Positions 28,460 to 35,676 are shown, counted from the first letter of the stretch. The stretch: DNA of 64,000 nucleotides from Brevundimonas halotolerans (GCF_003730275.1 NZ_QTTA01000005.1:1-64000); one strand, 5' to 3'. Made by a program: numbers and translations. Notes: generated by a model not told the origin, from the sequence alone.

Positions 28460-28536
28460 CGGGTTGTCGCTCCGGAGATTTTGTCATCCCCGCGAAGGCG
28501 GGGACGTGCAGGCAGGCTCACCTCATGAAAACTCAT
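28456..28536 (-). CDS. 26-codon mini-ORF made by duplication of the gp12 start
   Basis: Reads MSFHEVSLPARPRLRGDDKI then SGATTR and stops at TGA 28458-28456, which overlaps the gp12 ATG. Its first eight codons repeat those of gp12 (MSFHEVSL). A run AGGGGGG about seven bases upstream, next to the tape-measure stop, would serve as ribosome site. It probably is the old gp12 start displaced by a repeat insertion, and could couple gp12 translation to gp11. A functional peptide is unlikely. Confidence 0.5.
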   Translation of the reverse strand: MSFHEVSLPARPRLRGDDKISGATTR

Positions 28537-28539
28537 CGC
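28456..28539. repeat. REP-like palindrome with duplicated gp12 5' end
   Basis: Two near-identical stretches (28436-28460 and 28513-28537, about two mismatches in the shared 24 bases) flank GTCATCCCCGCGAAGGCGGG at 28483-28502. The core CCCCGC-GAA-GGCGGGG is the palindromic repeat dispersed in many proteobacterial genomes. The 77-base offset between copies is not a multiple of three. Confidence 0.75.
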
Positions 28540-28547
28540 ATCCCCCC

Positions 28548-29087
28548 TTAGTACCGGCGCGCGCCCAGCGCCACGGCCCGGGCCAAGGCCTGGGCAATCT
28601 GCGTCTCGGAGCGCAGCAGGCCCGGCGTCCCGCCCTCAACCTTCAGGTTCAGCACCAAGCCGGGCCCCTCGACCCCGCCGACGATGCCCGCCTGCGAGGG
28701 ACGGAACACTTCGGGCCCGCGTTCGCCGACCAGATAGGCCCCGCCCGGCATCACCGGTCCGCCCTCCGCCCGTGTCCCCGAGAACAGCCCGCCGACCGCA
28801 TTGGCCAGCGCCTCGCCCAGCCCGCCGCCACCGCCGCTCATCAAGGTGCCGACCGCCGAGTTGGCCGCCGCCAGCACCGCCCGTGCCAGTTCCGCAAGCG
28901 TAATCTCTCCGTCCGCCGCCGCCCGCGTCAGCGACGCAGCCAGACTCTCACCCGCCCGGTCAAAGGCCTGCTCGATCGACCGCGCCGCACGCTCGGCCGG
29001 TTCTTTCAGGCTCTCCAGCGCGGCCGTCGCCTCGGCGGCCTCCAGCGGCACGGTCTCCAGCCTCGACGGGCCAAATGTGTCCGTCAT
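28548..29087 (-). CDS. GTA tape-measure protein (RcGTA gp11-like)
   Basis: 179 residues, short as in other GTAs, matching a short tail. Helical N-terminal part (LEAAEATAALESLKEPAERA, ITLAELARAVLAAANSAVGT), a Gly-rich central segment GGGGGLGEALANAVGGLFSG, and the C-terminal GGAYLVGERGPEVFRPSQAG typical of tape-measure ends. It starts inside the last codons of gp10.1 with a 4-base overlap. Confidence 0.88.
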   Translation of the reverse strand: MTDTFGPSRLETVPLEAAEATAALESLKEPAERAARSIEQAFDRAGESLAASLTRAAADGEITLAELARAVLAAANSAVGTLMSGGGGGLGEALANAVGGLFSGTRAEGGPVMPGGAYLVGERGPEVFRPSQAGIVGGVEGPGLVLNLKVEGGTPGLLRSETQIAQALARAVALGARRY

Positions 29088-29272
29088 GCTCTTGCTCCCT
29101 CGTCAGGCCAGTCCCGGCTCAGCCGGTCGAACTCCGCGCGGCTCAGCGGCGACGCCTGCCCCGGCATCCGCGTCAGCGCCTGCCATTCCGCGATCGACAG
29201 GGTCCAGAAGGCGTCGGGCGTCAGGCCCAGCCGGACCGCCAGCCTCAGCCGGCTCGCCCAGGCCTCCGTCAT
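29084..29272 (-). CDS. GTA tail assembly chaperone, small (rcc01693-like)
   Basis: 62 residues. WASRLRLAVRLGLTPDAFWT and LSIAEWQALTRMPGQASPLS match the small phage tail assembly chaperones found between gp10 and the tape measure in GTAs. It overlaps gp10 at its start and gp11 at its end, each by four bases, suggesting strict translational coupling through the tail block. Confidence 0.85.
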   Translation of the reverse strand: MTEAWASRLRLAVRLGLTPDAFWTLSIAEWQALTRMPGQASPLSRAEFDRLSRDWPDEGARA

Positions 29273-29577
29273 CCCTCGCCTCCACCCACAGCGGCAAAGG
29301 CCTGCGCCACAGCTTCGGCTGCAACGCGCGGAGAAATCGCGGCCTGCTCCAGCCGCCCGGCCAGCTCACGCTCCCCGCCCCCATTCAACAGCGCCGCCAG
29401 CACCGCCATCAGGTCCCGCGCCGTCGGCCGTCGCAGCCGCTCGACCAGACCCTCGACCCCCGACACCTCCAGCGCGGTCTCGATCTCGGCCAGCGCCCCC
29501 AGCGTCAGGCACAGCCGACGCGACGACCCGTCCAGCTCGACCAGCACCTCGCCCCGCGCCCCATTGGCCATCCGCAT
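29269..29577 (-). CDS. GTA tail protein/chaperone (RcGTA gp10-like)
   Basis: 102 residues. Begins MRMANGARGEVLVELDGSSR with RRLCLTLGALAEIETALEVS, the GTA gp10 (tail assembly chaperone) pattern, and ends in an Ala-rich helix. It overlaps the major tail protein gene by one base and the following small chaperone by four. Confidence 0.85.
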   Translation of the reverse strand: MRMANGARGEVLVELDGSSRRLCLTLGALAEIETALEVSGVEGLVERLRRPTARDLMAVLAALLNGGGERELAGRLEQAAISPRVAAEAVAQAFAAVGGGEG

Positions 29578-29987
29578 CAGATCGCCTCGAAGGTCAGTTC
29601 ACCGGCGCTTGCCAGGCTCAGCGCAAAGCTCGCCTCGCCGTCGTGCTCGCCGGCATATTCCAGCGCCGAGACCACGAACCGTCCTTCCAGCCGGCCGAAG
29701 TCGGGCACGATCACCTGCCAGCGGTCCGTGCTCTGGGCAAAGAAGGCCTCGCGGATTCGCGCATCCGACGCCGCATCGCGGAAGATGCCCTGGCCGGCGA
29801 TGGCCGCTGTGCGCACCCCCGCCCCGGCCAGCAGTTCGCGCCAGCGCCCGGCGCTGTCCGCATCGGTCACATCGACGGCGCGCGCATTCAGCGACACCGT
29901 CCGCGCCCGCAAGCCCGCCACCGTCAGAAAGGTATCGGGGTCCGTCTCGATCTTCAGCAACAGGTCCTTGCCGCTCTGGGCCGCCAT
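29577..29987 (-). CDS. GTA major tail protein (RcGTA gp9-like, TP901-1 family)
   Basis: 136 residues. MAAQSGKDLLLKIETDPDTF, TVSLNARAVDVTDADSAGRW and FEGRF-like strands fit the TP901-1 major tail tube family, as does the end SFALSLASAGELTFEAI. Polymerises into the short tail tube. The ATG is preceded by AGGAGAG on the minus strand. A 28-base gap separates it from gp8. Confidence 0.92.
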   Translation of the reverse strand: MAAQSGKDLLLKIETDPDTFLTVAGLRARTVSLNARAVDVTDADSAGRWRELLAGAGVRTAAIAGQGIFRDAASDARIREAFFAQSTDRWQVIVPDFGRLEGRFVVSALEYAGEHDGEASFALSLASAGELTFEAI

Positions 29988-30015
29988 GGGACTCTCCTCG
30001 ATGGTCTTGGGGTTG

Positions 30016-30414
30016 TCAGATGTCCTGGGTCACCGCGCGCACGCGGATCACGGCCCAGGTCGTCAGTCGGTCATCGGCGGCAAAAACATCGCTCAGCGGC
30101 ACCTCCAGCTTCAGGCTGCGCACCCCGTCGGTCTCGATCACCGCGCCGCTCAGGCTGAGGCGCACCGCCGCCGCCACCGCCCGCGCCTCCTCCGTCCCGC
30201 AGAACCTCGAGGCGACGATCAGCGTCAGCTGATGTTCCACCGCTCCGCCGCCCCCTGCCATCGGTCGGCTCTGGCTGCGTCCCAGCTTCACATGCGGATA
30301 GACCGGGTCCGGCGGCGCCGCATCCCAGACCCGCCCGCCTATCAGCGCGTCCAGCGTCGCATCCGCCTTCAGCCGTGCGAGGATGCCCTTCTGCAGGGCC
30401 AGCTCATGGCTCAT
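30016..30414 (-). CDS. GTA tail terminator, DUF3168 (RcGTA gp8-like)
   Basis: 132 residues. MSHELALQKGILARLKADAT, GGRVWDAAPPDPVYPHVKLG and the strand-rich C-terminus with VTQDI match DUF3168 tail-terminator/completion proteins. It overlaps the head-tail adaptor gene by four bases. Confidence 0.9.
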   Translation of the reverse strand: MSHELALQKGILARLKADATLDALIGGRVWDAAPPDPVYPHVKLGRSQSRPMAGGGGAVEHQLTLIVASRFCGTEEARAVAAAVRLSLSGAVIETDGVRSLKLEVPLSDVFAADDRLTTWAVIRVRAVTQDI

Positions 30415-30749
30415 GCCAGCCGCTCCAGCTCAAGGTCGGTTTCCGCCGGGCCGGTCGCCACCGCCAGGATGCGCCAACGCACCCCCTCGAACTCCAGCAC
30501 CCGCCCCGCATTCAGACGCGGGTCCAGCCCCGTCGTCACCCGCCACGTCTCGATCCGCTGCTGGCCGTCCGGACCGCTCCGGCGTCGCCCCCCGACCTTG
30601 CCGGGGTTCAGCCAGATCTGGCCCAGCAGTTCATAGGTCCGCGCCTGCCCGCCATAGGGCGTCTCGGTCACGGTCACCGCATACAGGGCCGCCAGCACCC
30701 GCCGCGCGGCCGCGCTCAAAGCCGCACCATTCGATAGGGCGCGATCCAC
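30411..30749 (-). CDS. GTA head-tail adaptor (RcGTA gp7-like)
   Basis: 112 residues from ATG 30749. The core GQARTYELLGQIWLNPGKVG, TWRVTTGLDPRLNAGRVLEF and RWRILAVATGPAETDLELER is the head-closure/adaptor family. This ATG gives a 34-base out-of-frame overlap with gp6. In-frame GTG codons about 17 and 24 codons later would remove most of it, so the true start is uncertain. Confidence 0.82.
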   Translation of the reverse strand: MDRALSNGAALSAAARRVLAALYAVTVTETPYGGQARTYELLGQIWLNPGKVGGRRRSGPDGQQRIETWRVTTGLDPRLNAGRVLEFEGVRWRILAVATGPAETDLELERLA

Positions 30750-30982
30750 GCCTCGACGGCCTGCGCCGTCATCTCCGCCAGCCCCCGCTCATACGCGATC
30801 AGGGTCAGCATCATCACGGCCAGCCTCAGCGGCGCGGGACTGTCGGCGTCCAGCGCCTGATCCACCTCACCCTCGACCCGCGCCTGCGCGGCCTCGATCA
30901 GGGTCTGGATCAGACCATCCTCGCCGTCATGCCCGACGCGCAGAAAGGCCTTCGCCTCGGCCAAGGTCACCGGTGCGGTCAT
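30716..30982 (-). CDS. GTA head-tail connector (RcGTA gp6-like)
   Basis: 88 residues. PVTLAEAKAFLRVGHDGEDG and LIQTLIEAAQARVEGEVDQA are the gp6/HK97 connector start, and YERGLAEMTAQAVEAWIAPY is the conserved helix near the end. It is much shorter than the roughly 190-residue form in some Rhodobacterales, and looks complete with a normal C-terminus YRMVRL. It is separated from the capsid gene by an inverted heptamer-repeat array. Confidence 0.85.
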   Translation of the reverse strand: MTAPVTLAEAKAFLRVGHDGEDGLIQTLIEAAQARVEGEVDQALDADSPAPLRLAVMMLTLIAYERGLAEMTAQAVEAWIAPYRMVRL

Positions 30983-31002
30983 TGAATTCTCGCTTCGCTT
31001 GA

Positions 31003-31123
31003 AAGTGGCGAGTGTCGAGTGACGAGTGGCGAGTTCGCCTGCTCACTCCCGACAGCTCGCGTCTCACCCGTCCGGCCAGCGACGAGCGGCTCTCGCCACT
31101 CGTCACTCGCCACACGTCACTCC
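31003..31123. repeat. Inverted CGAGTGR heptamer array A (between gp6 and capsid)
   Basis: Left arm 31003-31033 reads tandem CGAGTGT, CGAGTGA, CGAGTGG units. The right arm 31092-31122 is its complement. CGAGTGACGAGTGGCGAG (31016-31033) is matched perfectly by 31092-31109, leaving a 58-base loop. A strong stem-loop would form in the GTA transcript. It has no coding content. Confidence 0.85.
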
Positions 31124-31127
31124 GCGT

Positions 31128-32378
31128 CTAGGATGCGGAGAACTTCATCACCTTGATGGCGTCGAAATTCTGCACGCCCCCGCCCACGCGCTTGGTCGTG
31201 TAGAACAGCACATAGGGCTTGGCGGAATACGGGTCGCGCAGCACCCGCACCCCCGCCCGGTCGACGATCAGATAGCCGCGCTGAAAGTCCCCGAACGCGA
31301 TCGCTGCGGCATCCGCGCCGATGTCCGGCATGGTCTCGATCTCGGTCACCGGATAGCCCAGCAGGCTGGCCGTATCCCCCGGCCGCTGCGCCGGCTGCCA
31401 GATATAGTTGCCGTCCCCGTCCTTGAACTTGCGCACCGTCCCCACCGTCCGGCGGTTCATGACAAAGCGCGCATTCGGCCGGTACAGCGCCTTCGGCGCA
31501 TAGATCAGATCGATCAGCCGGTCGGTCGGGTTCGATACGGGAAACGCTCCGGCGGCCCCGCTGGCGACATAGCCGATCTCGCCCCATTCCTGACCGCCGT
31601 CCTCGACCAGATCATAGTCCAGAAAGCCGCGCGGCTTGTTCGTGCCATCGCCATTGACGAAGGCCTCGGTCTCCTGGGCGGAAAAGGCATCCTCGACCTC
31701 GGCGGCCAGCCATTCGTCCAGATCGATCAGCGCATCATCCAGCAGGCTCTGGGTCGCGGCGGGGCAGGCGTACAGATCCGCCGACGGAAACTCCAGCAGC
31801 GCCAGGGTCGCCGGATCGGTCTCGGGCCGGGCCGCCGTTTCCGCCACCCAGCCGGCCTCGACCCCGGCGGTCGAAACGGGCTTTCTGAACACGCCCGAGC
31901 CGACCGTCCGCACCGTCGCAATCTCGCGCATGGGCGAGCCCGCCATCAGCCGCCGCTCGATCGCCCGTTCCGTCTCCGGCGGCACCACATAGCCGCCCGA
32001 GCTCGGCCCCGACGACAGCCCTGCCTTCAGCTCCAGCCCCACCGTCGACCCGCCCGACATATAGGCCGCGAACGCCGATTTCGTCTCCTCCCCCTTCATG
32101 GGGGAGGTGGCGGCAAAGCCGCCGGAGGGGGCAACCCCATCACCCAGTTGCGGCCGCCTCGTCTCGCTCAGCGCCCGGTCCAGCCGCGCCTGGGCGGAGC
32201 CGACCGCCGCATCGATGCGCGCGACCTTCTCTTCCAGCAGCGTATCGGCCGAGGCCTTCTTCTCCAGCTCCGCCAGCCGCGCATCATTGGCGCCCTTGAA
32301 GGCTTCAAACGCGGCCATAACTTCATGCATGGCGGCGCGCGTCTCGGGCGAGCCCGACACGGTCTTGGTCTCTTTCAT
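31128..32378 (-). CDS. GTA major capsid protein, HK97 fold (RcGTA gp5-like)
   Basis: 416 residues. The N-terminal coiled-coil delta region (about 1-78) is normally removed by the prohead protease. The HK97 fold follows (LKAGLSSGPSSGGYVVPPET, ERRLMAGSPMREIATVRTVG, GWVAETAARPETDPATLALL, VEDAFSAQETEAFVNGDGTN, GDFQRGYLIVDRAGVRVLRD). Residues about 81-99 (GVAPSGGFAATSPMKGEE) are encoded by a REP-like repeat and look inserted, near where cleavage would occur. The stop lies beside heptamer array A. Confidence 0.94.
   Translation of the reverse strand: MKETKTVSGSPETRAAMHEVMAAFEAFKGANDARLAELEKKASADTLLEEKVARIDAAVGSAQARLDRALSETRRPQLGDGVAPSGGFAATSPMKGEETKSAFAAYMSGGSTVGLELKAGLSSGPSSGGYVVPPETERAIERRLMAGSPMREIATVRTVGSGVFRKPVSTAGVEAGWVAETAARPETDPATLALLEFPSADLYACPAATQSLLDDALIDLDEWLAAEVEDAFSAQETEAFVNGDGTNKPRGFLDYDLVEDGGQEWGEIGYVASGAAGAFPVSNPTDRLIDLIYAPKALYRPNARFVMNRRTVGTVRKFKDGDGNYIWQPAQRPGDTASLLGYPVTEIETMPDIGADAAAIAFGDFQRGYLIVDRAGVRVLRDPYSAKPYVLFYTTKRVGGGVQNFDAIKVMKFSAS
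32086..32139. repeat. REP-like element inside the capsid gene
   Basis: CTCCCCC-TTCAT-GGGGGAG (32088-32106), then a second hairpin GGCGGC-AAA-GCCGCC, then GGAGGGGGC. The same three-part layout occurs at 42761-42804. It lies in frame and contributes about 18 residues to the capsid precursor. Confidence 0.75.
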
Positions 32379-32471
32379 GGTGTCTCCTTGATGGCGTCCG
32401 GCAGTCCGGAATACGCCTTCCCATCCGCCGCCCGGTGCGGCAGTCTCACCCCCCTGACGGAGGGAATTCCC

Positions 32472-33023
32472 ATGCGTGCATCCACACTCGCCGCCGCGCT
32501 CGTCCTGGCGCTGGCGTCACCGCTTGCGGTTCAGGCCCAGGACCCGGCCCCGGCGACCGCCACGGCGCCTGCCGCCGACCCCGCCGATGTGGAGACGCCC
32601 GAGGCCATTATCGCGGCCGTCTATGAGGTCATCTCCGGCGACGCCGGCGTGGCCCGCGACTGGGACCGCTTCCGTTCCCTGTTCCACCCGACCGCCCGTC
32701 TGGTACCGACCGGTCTCAACCCCGCCGGCGACATGGTCGTGCGAGTCTGGACGCCCGAGGAATACATCACCCTGGCCGGTCCCCAGCTGGAGCGCGGCGG
32801 GTTCCACGAGCGCGAGATCGCCAGCCGCACCGACCGGTTCGGCTCCATGGCGCACGTCTTTTCGACCTATGACAGCCGTCGCACGGTCGCCGACCCCGAG
32901 CCCTTCGCGCGCGGGATCAACAGCTTCCAGCTGATGCACGACGGCGAACGCTGGTGGATCCTCAGCATCTACTGGACCGGCGAAACCGAAGCCTCGCCCA
33001 TCCCGGCAGAGTATCTTCCCTAG
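32472..33023 (+). CDS. Secreted NTF2/SnoaL-like protein inserted in the GTA cluster
   Basis: 183 residues from ATG 32472 with GGAGGGAAT upstream. Signal peptide about 1-22 (STLAAALVLALASPLAVQAQ). An Ala/Pro linker and an NTF2-like body follow (FRSLFHPTARLVPTGLNPAG, WTPEEYITLAGPQLERGGFH, SFQLMHDGERWWILSIYWTG). The family is often scored as DUF4440-like. It runs against the GTA genes, between capsid and protease, and its stop overlaps that of the next gene (CTAG). No known GTA role; the substrate is unknown. Confidence 0.8.
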   Translation: MRASTLAAALVLALASPLAVQAQDPAPATATAPAADPADVETPEAIIAAVYEVISGDAGVARDWDRFRSLFHPTARLVPTGLNPAGDMVVRVWTPEEYITLAGPQLERGGFHEREIASRTDRFGSMAHVFSTYDSRRTVADPEPFARGINSFQLMHDGERWWILSIYWTGETEASPIPAEYLP

Positions 33024-33571
33024 GCCCGGCCCTCGCGCGCGGCCCGGTCGAACAGGGCCGCCGCGACCAGCCAGCCGGTGACAAACACCACCGTGATCCT
33101 CAGCGGCAAATCCTGCGCCGTCGCATCCGCATAGAGGGCCAGACCGACCTGACCGGCGGCCAGCGCCACCATCACCAGGCTCAACCCGCGCGGCTTGAAC
33201 CGGGCGATCAGGGCACCGACCACCCCGACCGCCAGCACGGCCCAGACCCGGTCATTGGCCGGATTGTCCTCCGACCCGATCAGGCCCACGGCCAGATTAC
33301 CGACGCCCAGCACAAAGGTCGTGCCGATCGCCACCGCCGCCCCCAGCCTGTACGTCAGACTGTCCGAGGCGCGCAGCACCAACTCTCCGACCCCGCACGC
33401 GATGGCCAGCAGCACCGCCATCAGGGCGAAATCAAACAGGCTCCACTGCACTTCGCTCGTGAACTGCATGGCCACCGCCGGTGCCAGCAACAGGGCCACG
33501 GCCCCGCCCCACATCACCGTCCGCATCACGGCCGTCTGGCCGTCCACCGCTTTCACCGTCTCACCGCTCAT
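33020..33571 (-). CDS. Integral membrane protein inserted in the GTA cluster
   Basis: 183 residues with about six hydrophobic segments (for example MWGGAVALLLAPAVAMQF, FALMAVLLAIACGVGELVL, AVAIGTTFVLGVGNLAVGLI, VWAVLAVGVVGALIARF, VVFVTGWLVAAALF). No family recognised and no catalytic motif. It is co-directional with the GTA genes but not a GTA component in RcGTA. It is convergent and stop-overlapping with the secreted NTF2-like gene, so the pair probably arrived or stayed together. Confidence 0.75.
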   Translation of the reverse strand: MSGETVKAVDGQTAVMRTVMWGGAVALLLAPAVAMQFTSEVQWSLFDFALMAVLLAIACGVGELVLRASDSLTYRLGAAVAIGTTFVLGVGNLAVGLIGSEDNPANDRVWAVLAVGVVGALIARFKPRGLSLVMVALAAGQVGLALYADATAQDLPLRITVVFVTGWLVAAALFDRAAREGRA

Positions 33572-33621
33572 GCCGCGCTCTCCCTGGGCCGAAGTTGAGC
33601 CCTGTTCCTGCGCCCGCGCCC

Positions 33622-33648
33622 CCTGAGCGTCCTGAGCGAAACCTGAGC
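33622..33648. repeat. Three CCTGAGC direct repeats
   Basis: CCTGAGC occurs at about 33622, 33631 and 33642 in the short gap between the protease gene and the membrane protein gene. Function unknown; it may be decay of an inserted repeat. Confidence 0.5.
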
Positions 33649-33671
33649 AGGCGGTGAAATCGCCCCGGCAC

Positions 33672-34136
33672 CTAATGAAACCGGGCCCCCGGAAGCATCG
33701 GGAAGGTCACCAGAGACACCTCCCAAAGGTCCACTTCGGCCAGCACCCTCAGCCGCCCGTCGCGCCTGGCCCGGATCGCACGAAAGCCGATCGACAGGCC
33801 GTCCAGTGCCCCGGCCCGCACCAGCGCCGCGGCCATCCGTCCCTCGGGCGTGATGTCCAGGATCTCACCCTCGACCCTCAGGCCGCGGTCGTCCTCCTCG
33901 ATCCGGGTCCACACCCCGACCGGCGTGCGCTCGCCGTGCTGGTACAGCATCCGCACCCCGGCCGACCCACGCCGCGCCACACTGGGCGCAAACGCGCCCC
34001 GCATCACCACATCCCCCGCCAGATCCGCCACACCCCACAGCGAGGCATAGCCGGTGATCAGAAGCGACGAGTGACGCGTGGCGAGTGGCGAGGGCAATGT
34101 CGGGTCGTCATCCACCGCCCGGGCGTCATAAGCCAT
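33672..34136 (-). CDS. GTA prohead protease (RcGTA gp4-like)
   Basis: 154 residues, HK97-type serine protease that trims the capsid precursor. ITGYASLWGVADLAGDVVMR, GVRMLYQHGERTPVGVWTRI (His of the catalytic pair in QHGE) and GALDGLSIGFRAIRARRDGR (Ser in LSIGF) are present, with EVDLWEVSLVTFPMLPGARF at the end. The N-terminal stretch SPLATRHSSLL is encoded by heptamer repeats, so the native start may be the region around LLITGYASLWG. Confidence 0.9.
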   Translation of the reverse strand: MAYDARAVDDDPTLPSPLATRHSSLLITGYASLWGVADLAGDVVMRGAFAPSVARRGSAGVRMLYQHGERTPVGVWTRIEEDDRGLRVEGEILDITPEGRMAAALVRAGALDGLSIGFRAIRARRDGRLRVLAEVDLWEVSLVTFPMLPGARFH

Positions 34137-34190
34137 CGGCCTGCTCCTCGCCGGACGCGCTCGTCACACGCCACTCGCCACTCGCCACTA
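34064..34190. repeat. Inverted CGAGTGR heptamer array B (between gp4 and the small gp3.5-like gene)
   Basis: GTGGCGAGTGGCGAG (34078-34092) is perfectly complementary to 34174-34188, and the arms extend with degenerate units. The array overlaps the start of the protease gene and the end of the small upstream gene, adding repeat-coded residues to both. Confidence 0.85.
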
Positions 34191-34401
34191 AAACCCTCTC
34201 AATCCGCTCCACCGCCCGGCGCGTCGCCAGGCTCTGCTCCTCCAGCCGAGCCAGCCGTTCGGCGACCAGCCTCTGCTCGCCCACGCGGGCCTCCAGCGTC
34301 GCGATCCGTGCCGCTGCCCCTCCGGCCCAGATCAGTCCGCTGACCGTCTGCACCATGAGCGCCGCGATCAGGGCGACGGGTATGCGTTTAATGTCGTTCA
34401 T
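34126..34401 (-). CDS. Small GTA-cluster protein with TM helix and coiled coil (gp3.5-like)
   Basis: 91 residues from ATG 34401. One TM helix (RIPVALIAALMVQTVSGLIW) is followed by a coiled coil (RIATLEARVGEQRLVAERLA, RLEEQSLATRRAVERIERVL). A gene of this type sits between portal and protease in RcGTA-like clusters; its role is not established. The last about 20 residues (VASGEWRVTSASGEEQADGL) come from heptamer repeats, which means the original C-terminus was replaced or extended. It overlaps the protease gene by 11 bases. Confidence 0.78.
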   Translation of the reverse strand: MNDIKRIPVALIAALMVQTVSGLIWAGGAAARIATLEARVGEQRLVAERLARLEEQSLATRRAVERIERVLVASGEWRVTSASGEEQADGL

Positions 34402-34423
34402 GCCGTTAATGCCGTTCTCCCAA

Positions 34424-34510
34424 AAGTGGCGAGTGACGAGTGACATGTGACGAGCAGGGGGCAGGATTCGCACTCTCGCCTCGCCACTCACCACTCGCCA
34501 CTCGCCACTT
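34424..34510. repeat. Inverted CGAGTGR heptamer array C (between gp3.5-like gene and portal)
   Basis: The 31-base left arm 34424-34454 and right arm 34480-34510 are complementary except for about six mismatches, with a 25-base loop. The right arm touches the portal stop codon. AAGTGGCGAGTG is the outer perfect block. Confidence 0.85.
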
Positions 34511-35676
34511 CACTTCCCCACCCCCGCCATCTGCCGCCGCTCGTCTTCGGTCAGGAAGGTCGCGGCATTCAGCCGGGCCCACAACGCGTCGCGCTCGGGT
34601 GACAAGGCCGGCACCGCCTCCAGATCGGCCTCGATCCGGCATCCGGGCAGGCGCGGCGACAGCCAGGCCGTCAAGGCTCCGGCGGCCTTGCGCACCAGCG
34701 GCACCACCGTCTGCCGCCAGAAGGCGACATTGGCCTCGCGATAGTTGGCATAGGTCGCATCCCCCGGAATCCCCAGCAGCTGCGGCGGAATCCCGAACGC
34801 CAGCGCGATCTCGCGCGCTGCGGCGTGCTTGCCGGCGATAAAGTCCATCTCGGCGGGCGTCAGGCTCATGGGCTTCCAGTCCAGCCCGCCTTCCAGCAAC
34901 AGCGGCCGCCCGGCATTGGCAGGCCCCGCATGCGCCTCGCCCAGCTCGGCTTTCAGCCGCTCGAACTGTTCCGTGGTCAGCCGTTCGCCGTCCCGCGACG
35001 CATAGACCAGCGCCCCGCTCGGCCTTGCCGCATTGTCCAGCAGCGCCTTGTTCCAGGCGCCCGAGGCATTGTGCACATCGATGGCAAAGGCCGCCGCCTC
35101 AAGCGGCGAAAAGCCATAGTGGTCGTCGATCGGGTGAAACAGCTTCAGATGCATCACCGGCATCCAGCCGTCCGCCTCCCGCCCGATCCGCACCGACCGC
35201 CCCGCGAGGCCATAGTCATAGGCCTCGGGCCAGCCGTGCCGCCCCGGAACCACCTTCACCCGGTCGGGGCGCAGCGACCACAGCTCCTCCGGCAGGCCGC
35301 CATCGCCGTCGCCCGCCGCTTCAACATAGGCATTGCCCGCCGTCTGCAGCGCGCCATACAACCCCTCCAGAAACTCCGCCCCCGACTGCTCAGGATTGGG
35401 CCGCGCCAGCAGCTGCGCCAGTCCGTGGTCGCGGCACAGCGTGTCCTTGTCGAACACCCTCAGCGGCACCGACGCCGCCGCCTCGGCGATCATGCGGGTA
35501 GCGCGATAGGCGACCGGGTTCTTGCCGAACCCCTCCCGCGCCAGCTCAGCATAGTCGCGTGGCGTCCAGCGCGGCCGGCCACCTCCGGTCAGGGCGATCA
35601 GCGCCCCGGCCCGACTATCCTTGATTTCGGGCACAGATGTCGTGCCCCGGCGCAGGCGCCAGCGGGACCAGTCCAT
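34510..35676 (-). CDS. GTA portal protein (RcGTA gp3-like)
   Basis: 388 residues. HK97-type portal: YAELAREGFGKNPVAYRATR, AGNAYVEAAGDGDGGLPEEL, LRPDRVKVVPGRHGWPEAYD, MHLKLFHPIDDHYGFSPLEA, GIPPQLLGIPGDATYANYRE and the clip/crown end FLTEDERRQMAGVGK are all clear. It forms the dodecameric ring at the head vertex through which DNA enters. It is 52 bases downstream of the terminase gene. Confidence 0.94.
   Translation of the reverse strand: MDWSRWRLRRGTTSVPEIKDSRAGALIALTGGGRPRWTPRDYAELAREGFGKNPVAYRATRMIAEAAASVPLRVFDKDTLCRDHGLAQLLARPNPEQSGAEFLEGLYGALQTAGNAYVEAAGDGDGGLPEELWSLRPDRVKVVPGRHGWPEAYDYGLAGRSVRIGREADGWMPVMHLKLFHPIDDHYGFSPLEAAAFAIDVHNASGAWNKALLDNAARPSGALVYASRDGERLTTEQFERLKAELGEAHAGPANAGRPLLLEGGLDWKPMSLTPAEMDFIAGKHAAAREIALAFGIPPQLLGIPGDATYANYREANVAFWRQTVVPLVRKAAGALTAWLSPRLPGCRIEADLEAVPALSPERDALWARLNAATFLTEDERRQMAGVGK

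Noticed and set aside
31003..34510. CRISPR array
   Set aside because: Units are 7 bases, without unique spacers of constant length, and arranged in opposing arms; no cas genes nearby.
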